DNA from: Ptiloglossa arizonensis
Taxonomy: Eukaryota; Arthropoda; Insecta; Hymenoptera; Colletidae
Length of the DNA stretch: 64,000 bases
Reading direction: 5' to 3'
Assembly (NCBI RefSeq): GCF_051014685.1
Contig: NC_135049.1
Location: forward strand, 32,443,531 to 32,507,530
The translations under genes and the position numbers were made by a program. Below the pieces are notes generated by a model, which did no database searches, was not told where the DNA came from, and saw only the letters and a program-made list of their open reading frames with translations. Positions 37,056-48,130 of the stretch are shown piece after piece (position 1 is the stretch's first letter; every line of letters starts with the position of its first letter).

Positions 37056-40000
37056 GGAAAAGGGGCCGTGGAAATATAGCGACGGGTCAGGGGAGGGGGC
37101 CGGTGGCGGGAGGGGGCCGGTGGCGGAAGGGAGACAATGGGCGGCGATCAAAAGTGTCCCCGGGAAGCTAAACGAAAATTACGAGGCCACCCGTGGCTCC
37201 TTACTGTCCCGGAAGCTTCTTCCTCCTCCGTTCCCCTTACGCCGCGTAAAAATGGAGCCGCGCTTCGAGGACAACGCGAAATCGCACCCCTGGGATCGAC
37301 TCCGATAAAGGATCGCGGCCGAGCACCGAACCGGGACAATGCGATAAAAAAAAAAGAAAAGAAAAAACGAACAAAGAGACGCGTCCGAGCGTTTTCGATG
37401 CGTATTGCGCGAATCGAGCCACGCTTCGGTCTCGAACGTTTCCCGCGAAACGGTGTCGTCTTCCGATTCGTCGAAACGAAACGGTGAAATATTTTTTTCC
37501 CTCTTCCCTGAGTATCGACGTTCCGGGTATCGCGAGATCGACGATACGTCGGAGAGTACGGGTCGGACAACGTTGTCCCCGCTGGGCGAAACGATGCGAA
37601 ACTTCGAAAAGGGCGGACACGGTTTTTGGGGGCTAAAAAATACGTAATTGGTACACGGTACGCGTTATCGTCTTCGACGATCGACGTTTCGATCGCCCGT
37701 GAAATTTGCGCGTAAATCGAGAACTCTTTCGGAGAACTCGTCTCGGTTACGGTAGTCGCGATTTCGATCGCTCGAAGACGTTCCTTCGCGGAAATTCCTC
37801 GTCGGCGAGAACAGGACGCGAAACGAGCGACGCTCGAACGTATTCCTGGCTCCCGTTCGATTCCAGCTTCCGTCTCGATCGTCCGAGAACTCTTCGAACG
37901 CGTTTTCCTCGAGTCCGGTGTCGCGCGATCGAACGTCCGAAATTCGCGTCGAAAGATCACCGTTGGTCGCGTCACCGTGTATCCACGGTGCATTATTTCG
38001 CGGGCCGAAACGTTTCCAACTCTCTAGCCGACGTCGCGTTTAGAAAGGATTTTCCTCGAAAGAGCTTTCAAGATGGAAGCACTCCGAGTCGATATCCTTC
38101 TCCGCCCCACTGGACTCGTTCGCAGCGTCGAAACGATACGCGATTCTGCTCAGGCTGTTGCTTCCACTCTCGAGGAAAGCAAGGTATTTCGTTTTCCACG
38201 GTGACTTCCGGAGGACCCGCTGAATTATGTATGGCCGGGCGGTAAAAGTTGGCGCGCTCGTCGGAATTTCGACGGCTCGAAACGCCTCGTGGACGGGGAA
38301 CGGGGCGACGTGGAAACGGAGTAGCGGATCTTGCTCCGAAAACGACCGAGAACGGGGGAAGAAAAAACAGGGCGGAGGGTGTACGTCGGGGTTAAACGGT
38401 GCGGTCGCCGAGATTATCCGGTCGTTATTTACGGCCGCGCTTTTCCCTCGTTCCGCTGACCCACAAAGCCGCGCGGAAAGACACTCGGAAGAATTTATAC
38501 GAGCTTCCTCGAATCGACCGACGTGCGACGATTTCCCGCGAAAAATTAAACCACCGAGATACCGACACCGCGACGGACCTCGAACCGGTCGGAGAACGAT
38601 TCGTCCGAGTACGCTCACGCAGAATGAAAAGAAAGAAAAAAAAAAAATTCACAACTTTTGGGGTAACCGGTCGGTTGGACGAGGAGAACAGAAAGGACGG
38701 TTCGGTGTGAGATGTGGGCGCGATTTCGAGGCGAGAATCGAGCGTACGGATCGCTCTCCGTAGGAGGTTCCGGTCGCGGGTTCGTTTTCCTCTCGATTCG
38801 ACGTACTCTCGCGTTGGATCGTCTTCGATCGACCGTTGTAGAAACTCTGTCCGTGGAAAGGTCGAGGAACAGGGGCCGTTTGCGGGAGAAAAGTGGTCTC
38901 GAAACGGGACGAAAACGTCGAAAGAGGTTTCTCTCTGTTGGACGTCGGGTCGGTCGCGCGTCGAACCGGCACCGTGGAAGCGAGCGCGGATAATAAATTT
39001 CCGGGCGAGTGTTATCGCGACGGTGGAAGGTCGGGCCGAGTCCCCGATATCGCGGATAGATGGATAACGTAATCCCGGGGTTATAATTTGGCTCCATTAC
39101 CGTCGGGACGCACTCGGCATAAGTAACCGGGTCCGGAGAGCGCGCGCTGAAAGTAGGGAGCCTCGAAAGAGCCACTCTCGGACCGTTTCGGTCCGAGCCT
39201 TTTTATCCTTTCGTCCCGGCATCGAGGATTACCGAGATTTCCCCCTCGTCCACGCCAGGAAACGGTCCGCGCGCTCCGCGCGCTCCGCGTTGGAAATCGA
39301 CGCGGCCCTCTTTCCGACCGGCCCGTATCGCTTAATCGATTCTTCCGAGTTGCAAGTTTCTTTGGTCGCCGAACTCGCGAGACGGTGCAATTTTTTACGA
39401 GGAGCACGCCGCGTACGGGGCCACCGACCGCGTATTTCCCGCGGAAGGAACTCGTTTAATAAAAAAGTTTCGCGGAAACGCGTTCCGCGGGCGTCGTTCC
39501 GCCGGATAAGGTCGCGGAGATATCTCGCGATCCGGCGTCCCCGGGCCCTCGATCGCGTAAATTCGAGTTTCGATACGGTCGAGGCCCGCCGAGGGAACGA
39601 AAAATCCCGGGTAGAGTTTTCGTTCTTCCCTCTTGGCTAGGGAGCTCGATCGATCTCGTTCTCGAGTCGTTTCCGGTTCGCTTCGTTTTAAAAAATATTC
39701 CAATTTATCGGCCGACGTCGATTCTCGAGGAGAAAGGCTCGCGGGAGATCCTCGCGGGTTCGTTACCGAGAGTCTACCGTCGAAAACGTCGAAGCCGTAA
39801 CTCGATCGAAGGTTTTTCAATTCGTTCGTCCGTTTCCATCGATTTCGTCGCGAATTAATTCGTCGAAAGAGCAGCCGCGAAAAAGTTCCAACGGTCTGGT
39901 CCCTGGAATTATTCCGATCGGGCGAGGAGCGAGACGGAGGAAGAAATTTTCAGGATGCGCATCGAAGGACATCGAACGCCACTTGTTCCCGTCTGCCCGC

Positions 40001-40138
40001 GCCCCGTCCCCTTTCTCCTCTCCTCGGTCTCTTTCTCCGGAGGCGTCCCGTCATCGGGGACAATGCGATACCTCCTCCTTTCGGATCGAAGCCCGTGTGC
40101 CACCGGTACGATTCTCGTCCGCGACACAATGGCCATTC

Positions 40139-40168
40139 AGTCGCGTCGCGTTGCGTCGCGTCGCTTCG
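40139..40168. repeat. (GCGTC)n short array
   Basis: About six units of the reverse complement of GACGC, with two changes. Confidence 0.85.
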
Positions 40169-40774
40169 CCACCACGTGAAAACTCGTCGATCGAGGAGGA
40201 ACGTCCTTGCGTCCGTCGAACGCTCCGACGAGATTCCGCGACGAAACAACCGCATCGAGCCTTTTATTTACCCAACTCCCTTCCTCGGACCGTTCTTTCG
40301 CGAGTAGACGCACCGCCTTCGATTCCCTCGCACCTGTGGAGTCCACGCATCCAACGAAGGATCCGAGAGGACCTTTCCTAGGTTCCACCGGATGCGTTCC
40401 TCGGCTCCGAACAACGCTGATCGAAACACCGCCGGCGAATCGCCGAAAAATTTTACCCCGCGAGTCCATCGACGACACCTCGAGCTTTACGGGTCTTCGA
40501 TTCCGCTCGCGGAGACAAAAGTTCTCTCGACGAGTTTCTCGAGTACACCGATCTCGAAAAGAGTCGAGGAACGCGAGCGAGCGAGCGTCGATGAAAACGA
40601 CCCTCTTCCCGAGCCCCGAACGATCACCGCCGCGCTCTCGATTCCCCGTAAAGACGGGACGACTGGTCCTTTCGGCCGGGAGGAAATAAATTTTGGCAAC
40701 GTAGTTTCCAACGAGGAGCGCCACGGTCGAGAGACCGCGGAGCGAAGAGCGCTTTCAACGCGCCCCAAAGTAGG

Positions 40775-40812
40775 AAAGAAAGAGAGAGAGAGAGAGAGGG
40801 AGGGAGAGAGGG
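40775..40812. repeat. (GA)n purine run
   Basis: Dinucleotide GA repeats grading into GGGA. Confidence 0.9.
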
Positions 40813-41144
40813 ACCGGGTCCGCGCGAAACGGATGAATGGAAAGCAATTACGCGGGTACTTTTCTCGAGCACTTACGGTTGCTTAGGTCCGCGCTCGAAG
40901 GACTCCTTTGAGCTCGCGAGCCCGAATCCCTCTCCCTCCGTTCTGCGTATTTGCCCGTGAATGCGCTCTTTCGTGGTCTACGCGTCGCACGCGCGCTCTA
41001 TCTTCGGCTTTCCTCCCGAGACTCTCTCGGAGGATTTTACCCGGGGACGTCGAGCTCGCCGCGCGACAAACCGGGGACGCGCCGTTACGAGGTTCTCGCG
41101 ATTCTCGTTAAAGTTTCGTTCCGCGCTCAAGGGCGAATCGTTGC

Positions 41145-41438
41145 TGTTGGAACGAACGCAACAACGATCCTAAGAGTGCCAGATATCGATAGCGAACGGT
41201 CGATGTCAGTTTTAAGAACTGTCTCCGTATTGGCGCGGAAGGATCGTCAACGGTTTCACTGTTTTCCTTTTGGTTTTTCTTTCCAGTTCAGTTCCAAGTC
41301 GAGAGTCACGAAGGCATATCACTGTACACTTGTTTCTTCGGACTTTGTACTCTCGTATGTACAAAAACTATACTACTGGATACGCGAGATCCCTGTGTAT
41401 TATAATAAACTACGTATTATAATCCGAACTTTAGAACA
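41145..41438 (+). mobile_element. Solo LTR, copia-like family, copy 2
   Basis: 294 bp, starting TGTTGGAACG and ending TTTAGAACA. The exact 5 bp duplication GTTGC flanks it (41140-41144 and 41439-41443). It has the AATAAAC motif near 41403. It shares GATCCTAAGAGTGCC at the start, GGCGCGGAAGG in the middle and the TCGAGAGTCACGAAG block with copies 3 and 4. It has no internal coding sequence and no second LTR in the same insertion, so it is a solo LTR left by recombination. Confidence 0.9.
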
Positions 41439-41443
41439 GTTGC

Positions 41444-42159
41444 GCCGTGGAAGCGAACTCGACCAGTTTTATCCGGCGTGGCTCCGCGAGGAATCGTCGA
41501 CCGTGATTCGAAACGCGCGCGGAGAGAACGCGCGATATCGGGATCGTCTTCCACGGTAAACAACGCTCGGCTCGAGACGCTCGGAGGTTCGCGGTCCACG
41601 CGAACTCGGAACCTTGCGGTTTTACTCGCGCGTCGAGTTTGCGAATCGATCGTCCGGTATCTCTCGAACGAGCGTCTCCCGCGTGCGAGGAGAACGTCGA
41701 TGGACCGAATTTTCCCGCGGTTTGGTCATCGAGACTGTAATTAAAGTTTCCCGGGTCGCGTCCCGACGCAACGATCCTCTTCTTCCTCGCCCCGCGACCT
41801 CGGACTCGCGACACGGATCGATACAAAGCCGTCCAAACTCGAGACGATTCCCCCGTGAAATCCCCGAGGACACCCAAGATGCGAAATCCCTTTTACGAGC
41901 GGCGCTCCCGCGAGAGGGTGGGACGAAAGGAGGGAAAAATTTTCTCGCTCTTCGCCGCAAACTCGCACTCGCGCGGTGCACTTTACGTCTACTCGGGGAC
42001 ACGTGGAAGCCGAAAAGTTCGAGAACACGGGCGACGATTTTCGCGCGTATCCTTCCCTCTACCCCGAACGGACGCCGGTTTCCGCTCCGTCGCTCTCCTT
42101 TCGGAGACGCGCCGTACACCGTGGATCGAAATACGCGATACGCGATACATTGTACGAAA
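41444..42159. other. Spacer between two solo LTRs
   Basis: 720 bp of CpG-rich sequence. No gag, protease, integrase or reverse-transcriptase motif, and each LTR has its own different target duplication, so this is not the body of one retrotransposon. Confidence 0.7.
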
Positions 42160-42164
42160 TAAAT

Positions 42165-42412
42165 TGTTGGAACGAATGCAACAATGATCCCAAGAGTGCC
42201 GTATTGGCGCGGAAGGGTCGTCAACGGTTTGACTATTTTTCTTTTGGGTTTTTTCTATTCAGTTCCAAGTCGAGAGTCACGAAGACCACGCGACACCGTC
42301 GTCGTTCACGTCGAGCCATATCACTGTATACTTGTTTCTTCGGACTTTCTATTCTCGTATGTATCCCTGCACATTGTAGTAAACTACATATTATAATTTG
42401 AACTTTGCAACG
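42165..42412 (+). mobile_element. Solo LTR, copia-like family, copy 3
   Basis: 248 bp, starting TGTTGGAACG and ending GCAACG (one change from CAACA). It is flanked by the 5 bp duplication TAAAT (42160-42164 and 42413-42417). It lacks about 46 bp after AAGAGTGCC and about 30 bp before the 3' end compared with copy 4. Confidence 0.88.
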
Positions 42413-42417
42413 TAAAT

Positions 42418-44206
42418 AAATTGCATCGAAGGCTTCGCTTTTCGAGAAAGTGGTACGAGGGAGGACTCGAAATCGAGAGGATCGTGGAAGGTGTAACCCT
42501 CGAGAACGGTGTACCCTCGCCGAGTGCAATCGCCTCGCGCGGAGAGGGCGTAACGTGGAGTCGTGTAAAAATATATAAAAAAACCTGGAGCAATATTTTT
42601 TTACGAGTCCGACCGTTACGCGTTATTTCTATTTTCATCGGTGTCCGTGACCGTGTACGAACGTACGTGTTTCGCGAACATCGACGCGAGTAGAAACGAC
42701 GACGTTTCGCCTTGTTTTCTCGAATTTTTCTCGTATATCGATCTTCTCGAAACGCGAACGCCCCGTGAAAAAAATATCGTTCTCGATTCACCCTCGCGCG
42801 AGCGATCGCCCCGTGACACGGTTGCGCTCGTCCTCGCGCGGATCGTACGCACTTCCGTGAGGTAACCGGGTCGCTCGATCGATCTTCGAGAAACGCTCTT
42901 TCCTTCCCTCGCAATTAAAGAAGAAAGACCGCGTTCGTTCGTTTGTTTTTTTTTCCACCTCTCGCGCCGATTCAAAGCACAGAGAACCGCGGAGCCGCGA
43001 AGAAGCGACGGGACGGACCATTTCGCGCGCGTACATTTACCTCTCTCGTGCGTGTGTCACGACGACATATTGTTCCCGCGAACAAACCGTCTTCTTTCCT
43101 CGGTTTTACGCCCTTTTTTACGAGCAATAGCGCCAGCGACGAGCAACCTCCCACGGATCCGAACCTCGTCCCTTGCCCTCGCTCGCATCGAACGCGCGAG
43201 CTTCTTTCGTTTTCACGTCCGCGCTGGTAATTCCAGCCGTGGCGAGTATTCGACGTGCTCGAAGCGGCGGTCGTTCCGCGCGAGAAATTCGATCGAAAAC
43301 GTCGAGTAGAATTTTTCCATCCCCGTCGTGGTTTGTCGAGAAAAACAACCTTGAAATTCAACAGGTTCGCGGACGGTCGAGTACTCGTCCGTTTCTACTC
43401 TCGTTCGCGAGCACGCGATACGATCCGCTCCGGCCGTTTCCGTCTGGACGGAAGAGAACGCGCGCGGAGGGTTTCGAGCTACGGCCTATCCATCCTGCGT
43501 TCTCGAGCGAGAACGTTCGAATTTCGAGCGGTCGATCTTCGAGAGTAACGCGTATCGGACGACCGTATCGTAAATCGAAGTTGGATGGCTCTCGGAATCT
43601 CGGAGTTTTCTTCGAGCCGCGGCTCGAATTTCCTCGGAGGTAAATCTCGTCGAAACGGGCGGCGAAACGACGACTCCCGAATCGATTCGAGCCCGAGGGG
43701 CACGTCTCGGCCGGCATCCTCCAGAATGCAAACAAAAGATAAAAGATGGCCCCGGTGCGCAGCCGTGGCGTTCGTATCGCGAGCTTGAACAGGAAATTCC
43801 GGACGTCGTATAGCTGTCGCTTTGTCGCCTTTTCTACGGTAACCCGTTCACCCGTGACCCACCCCTTGCCACCTAAACCCCGCCAGTTCCTGGACCCCGT
43901 TATCGGCCGCACCCTCGTAAAAGAATCGCGACGACAACGCGCCGCTTCCGGCTTAGGTACCGCGCCGTCGTTTCTATCGCGGTGAATCGTATCCTCGCGT
44001 TTACGGCCGCGTGCACGCTCTCCGTCCCGCTTAGCTCGACGACGGGTTGCTTCCTTCATTTTATTTATCGCGAACCCGCTTATCGCCGATCGATTCTACC
44101 CCGCGAAAGGAGACGCTCGACGATCAACCGCGTCGGAATATCTTCGCCGATCCGTGTTTAGCGCTCTTCGAGCGGTACGGTGGTTCTCGTTGTATTCTCG
44201 TAAATA
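42418..44206. other. Non-coding, CpG-rich stretch
   Basis: Nothing supported. Confidence 0.5.
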
Positions 44207-44338
44207 TTGGCTCGTTCGGAAAGTGATTTCGTTTTCCAAAACGGAGAATGTACAATTTAATCGAACGTTTGTACGCTGCAAAAGAAATCGTGTTTCATTT
44301 TCACGGAAAGAAACGAAATCGCTTTCCGAACAACCCGA
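44207..44338. mobile_element. mariner-type MITE, copy 2
   Basis: 132 bp with imperfect inverted ends: left TTGGCTCGTTCGGAAAG, right end the complement of TCGGGTTGTTCGGAAAG. It is bounded by TA on both sides (44205-44206 and 44339-44340), the target duplication expected of mariner elements. It aligns along its whole length with 8667-8798. No ORF. Confidence 0.82.
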
Positions 44339-44340
44339 TA

Positions 44341-46867
44341 TCGAGACGCAAGAGCGGTTGAAACGTTCGTCGGGAGAGGTGTATCCGAATCGGTACACCG
44401 ATCGAACGTATCGGATAGTTTGTTCTTTAAAGTTTCGAAATATGCGTTACGAGCGAACGAGAAACCCTGCGGTAGGATACGCGCGAGCGGTATTCTCGAA
44501 GGACCACCGTTCGCTCGATTGTTCCGTATTTGTCGAAACTCGACTCGAAACGGATTCGTGGAACGCGAGGGGCGAGAGGGACACGAACGCGAATTCGAAG
44601 AGCACGAGCGGGTCGCGAGCGGCCGAGAGAGTTCCCGCGGACCGAACGAATCGTTAGAGACGGTGAAAGTTAGCCCGAGTTTAGCGTAATTATGGTTTAT
44701 GTCGCGTCGCGAATCCTGACACGGCCGAGAACTCGTTTATTCCCACTTGTGGGAAACGTTCTCGAAGCGGGCAATGTCGGGCAGCGCGGAATCGCTGGAA
44801 ACGGACTCGAGATCGAGGATTGGAAATTACGAGACGCCGGTCCGAGAGATCTCCTCGGCTCTTTCTCGCTCGGTTCTTCTCCATCGGAAAGATTCTCCCC
44901 GCGGGTAGCTCCGTTCCGGCGTATTTCGCAAATTCCGATCCCGCGAGAAGCGAAGCGGACCGGACGCGCGCCCGTAGCCGTTTATACCGTAAAATACGCG
45001 GCGTTGTTGCTCCAAAGTCGGTATAATTTTCATAACCACCGTGCAATTTACCCCATCGAATTACAAACCAGCCCTCCCGGAGCAAAGTTCCCGGGAGGGA
45101 GCGACGATTAAAATTAGCATCGCGTGGGTTCCGTGGCCCGACGGTTTTCTTTATTCAAATACGCGGAGCGCGTTCCACCCTCCGCTTCGCTCCTCCGTTC
45201 GTATCGTTGTTCGGTTCGCGGTGCATCGACGCGCGATCCGTCCTCTTGCGGGTACCTTCTCGAGCCCTAATGGCGGGACCAATAATCGAGAAGAGACGCA
45301 GCGAGGTTCCGAGCGGCTCCTTAAGGAGCGGACGAAATTAGCGATAAGGGAGATAGAGTAGAGGGCGGTAAGCCGCGAGACTCTCGGAAAGGATCGGGAG
45401 TACCGAAGGGCTGTAAGTGGTCTAAACTTCCCAACCGCCTCTATTAGCACTCAAGGCTACCGTTCCCATGGCATCCATGGCGCGCAAAGTCGTCCCGCGA
45501 GAAGCCGACTCGTCGCGACGCGAGACGACGCGACGATCGCTCCTAGTTCGCGCGAGCTATTCCTTTCGCCGTCGACCTCCTCCCGACTCGTATTATCATA
45601 ATGTAAATTAACGCCCTCGTATATATTTTGCATGCAATTATGTATATCAGAGAGAAGGTATCGCGGGAGGAGAGGCGACGAGGGGGTGCTGGAGGCGTCG
45701 CGTCGCGTCCCGTCGCGTCGCGTCGCGTCGCCTCGCGTCGCCTCGCGGTGCTCCGCTAACGTCTCGCGGCAGCTCGTAACGCCGCGAAACAAGAAGGGGC
45801 TTCCGACTTTCGCGGCAGTCTGCGTTCAGTTTCGTAATTCAACGGTTGCCCCTCCATCCGACGTTCCTTAAATATTCGAACGAATTCCGTCACGGTCGCT
45901 TGAGAAATAACCGACGGAAGAAGGGGACGACGATACCTCGTAAATACCGGAAGGAACACCGACGAACCCGGATAAACGCGTTCTCTCTTAGCTCGGAGGA
46001 TACGAAACGCACGCGGAATGCATCGAGGTATCGTCGTCCCGTTGTCTGTCCGTCGGTTTTTGCACCAACGATCGAACGACGCGCGCTCGCGTTTAAGGTC
46101 GTTAGCGAGAGAATTCGTACACCGTTTCCTTCGCAACTCTTACACACGAGTGTTTCTTTCGTTCGATCGAAGGTGCGTTCTTTGCGCGCTTCCGAGACGT
46201 CGAGAGTTCGATATTTTCCGCAAACGAGACACGACCGCGTGTGTCTCGAACGCGTGATTTTCTTCCTCGCCGCGTCGAGATCCTTCGAATCTGGATTCGC
46301 GATACGAGACGCGAGAGAGAGAGAGACTTTGGAAAAGCTGCTGCCGGAATTATCGACGCGTCGCCTAATCGCGCGAGGGATTAAGGCTCCGGAAGTTACT
46401 TCGTCGTCGCGAAAGGAATTTCCGCCGCGCTTCTGGGCACCACGTGCTCACCCGTCGCTTCTATCGTCTCGGTACCTCGTCCCCGATAGCGATCGACGTA
46501 TCGTAAACCTCACGGCACCGACACTCCCGACTAATGGCCCTCCTCGTCGAACGTGCGACCCTCCGTACAACTTTCCGCGCCTCTTCGCGCGACGCGACTA
46601 TCTCTGCGCGCGAAAACACCGACAGAGTCGAGATTACCTCGCCAAAGAATTTGGCCGACGAATCGCTCTATCCGCTACACCTTCTTCAGCGAGTCTGCGT
46701 TTAAGAAGAAACAGTACTCCTTCGAAACTGGTGACCCACAATTTCCAAGAAACCGTACATCGCGTAAAACTGTACGGACACGAATATCGGAGTTGAAATT
46801 TTGGCGGGCTAAAAAATTGACGCGTGGAGGTAATGGAAAGAAAAGCGAGGGGAAAAAAAAGGAAAAA
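44341..46867. other. Non-coding, CpG-rich stretch
   Basis: No supported gene. An ATG-started frame at 44692-45111 has a fairly mixed residue composition but no domain, and the strand is not otherwise distinguished. A CCCTCCCGG...CCGGGAGGG hairpin lies at about 45073-45099. A (GCGTC)n array lies at 45696-45747. Confidence 0.45.
45696..45747. repeat. (GCGTC)n pentanucleotide array
   Basis: About ten 5 bp units, with changes in three. It is the reverse complement of the array at 37001-37055. Confidence 0.92.
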
Positions 46868-47033
46868 CGTTTCATCCCGGGCCTGCTATAGTGAACTCGT
46901 CGGTAAGGCATTCCAGCAGACCCTGCCTTCTACACCGGGACATCGAGAGCTCGGTAAACGATCGTATATATACCGATCGGAGCAGATACGGAACACTTGC
47001 GGGAAACGATCGGTGGCCAGTTTCTCCTTGGTG
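46868..47033 (+). repeat. Dispersed 166 bp repeat R2, copy B
   Basis: Aligns with 26711-26876 at roughly 70-75 percent with balanced small gaps. It stops about 170 bp before the palindromic block. Confidence 0.75.
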
Positions 47034-47597
47034 AGAGACGTGGGTACCACCACCGCAAAATTATCGCACTCATTCGACAGCGTTTTACGTCCGCTCGGCA
47101 AACTTCGCGAATACCGACGCTTTGCGTTCCTAGAACGCGCTAGTAGAGTAGCTTTCTATTGTCCGATTCCGCGTAGTTGGGAAATAAGCGCAACAGTGGC
47201 TTTTGGACTTTGGTATCGGGAGAACACGATGCGCGAGGAGATATTCTTATTCCGCGGATTCTCAGAAATAACGTGAAATTCCAAGAATTTCCGCGAATCA
47301 AAACTTGGCGGCAGTTTTAAACGAATTACTGAATTTTTGCTGAATTTTTCGTCGATTTTTGGACTTTGGTATCAGGAGAACGTGATACGCGCGGAGAAAA
47401 CCGTTCGCCTTTGCAGATTTCTCAATATCTTGATGTTTATTTATCATAATTATTAACAACCATCGTAGGACCACAGTTTAAACAATTATTAACAATGTCC
47501 CGATATAAATAATAGCTTAAGAGTCGTCAATTTCGTGAAATATCCGCTTAAATCGTACAAATAAAATCGAAGTAACGGTAAGTCACCTTCTCGAGGG

Positions 47598-47606
47598 TAT
47601 AAATAG
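47598..47606 (+). promoter_or_regulatory. TATA box, left arm
   Basis: TATAAATAG, pointing inward, 90 bases before the ATG of the arm's open frame. The mirror-image box at 49375-49383 is conserved exactly. Confidence 0.5.
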
Positions 47607-47695
47607 AACCTCCGGCAGCCGAAAATTTCATTCGCCCGGGAGCCTCCGCGGCGGACGGAGCTCCCCTCTGGGGGAGCTGGACCCTCCGGGTCAGG

Positions 47696-48001
47696 TTGGC
47701 CCGACGCGGAGAAGGGCGGAAACGCCGCGGATCCGCAGCGGGCTCGCGGAGGACCCGCGGAGGACTCGCGGCGGGCGGAGCTCCTCCTCTGGGGGACTTG
47801 GTCCCTCCGGGCGAGGGTGGCCCTACGCGGAGAGGGGCGGACCTACGACGTAGATGCGCCGGACCCGCACCCGACCCGCACCCGACCCGCACCCGACCCG
47901 CACCCGACCCGCACCCGACCCGCGACGGACTCGCGGCGGACCAGGGGTGGATCAGCGCCGACCAGCGCGAAGGAAGTTGGTGTGAAGGTAGATCGATGTA
48001 A
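47696..48001 (+). CDS. Left-arm open frame, 101 codons, unknown
   Basis: I do not recognise it. ATG at 47696, stop at 47999-48001. It starts MARRGEGRKRRG, is very rich in Arg, Gly, Pro and Ala and ends REGSWCEGRSM. The right arm carries the same frame on the minus strand (49027-49284) with the same start and end but 16 fewer codons. The difference (48 nt) is in frame despite an 11 bp tandem repeat in the left copy. An inward TATA box precedes it and AATAAA (48016) follows. Conservation may simply reflect recent arm identity and GC-rich sequence, so translation is doubtful. Confidence 0.25.
   Translation: MARRGEGRKRRGSAAGSRRTRGGLAAGGAPPLGDLVPPGEGGPTRRGADLRRRCAGPAPDPHPTRTRPAPDPHPTRDGLAADQGWISADQREGSWCEGRSM
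47862..47923. repeat. 11 bp tandem repeat in left arm
   Basis: Five and a half units of GACCCGCACCC. The mirrored region of the right arm (about 49085-49140) has no such array, so the expansion post-dates the palindrome or was lost on one side. Confidence 0.92.
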
Positions 48002-48015
48002 CTCCAGTAAACTTC

Positions 48016-48021
48016 AATAAA
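48016..48021 (+). promoter_or_regulatory. AATAAA, left arm
   Basis: Polyadenylation-type signal 14 bases after the stop of the arm's open frame. Mirrored by TTTATT at 49007-49012. Confidence 0.4.
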
Positions 48022-48130
48022 TCTATTAAGTAAAAAATAGTTAGCATTTTTTCTTTTCCCACTTTATTTCCACTCCCTCCAGTCCAAAAATTTGTAACTT
48101 TTGCTAAAATTTTCGAAAAATTGTCAGAAA

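Larger units (their letters stand above)
36646..41139. other. Non-coding, CpG-rich stretch
   Basis: No supported gene. Contains (GACGC)n at 37001-37055, a shorter related run at 40139-40168 and a (GA)n run at 40775-40812. Confidence 0.5.

Noticed and set aside
41144..42412. The two neighbouring LTRs as the ends of a single short retrotransposon
   Set aside because: Each copy has its own distinct 5 bp duplication and no retrotransposon motif lies between them.
44692..45111. ATG-started 139-codon frame of mixed composition
   Set aside because: No domain, no splice or polyadenylation context. Kept only as a note in the stretch description.
45846..46796. 316-codon plus-strand open frame, the longest in the window
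   Set aside because: Arg/Ser/Phe-rich, no domain, other frames are open over the same bases, starts without gene context. Long frames are expected in this stop-poor CpG-rich DNA.
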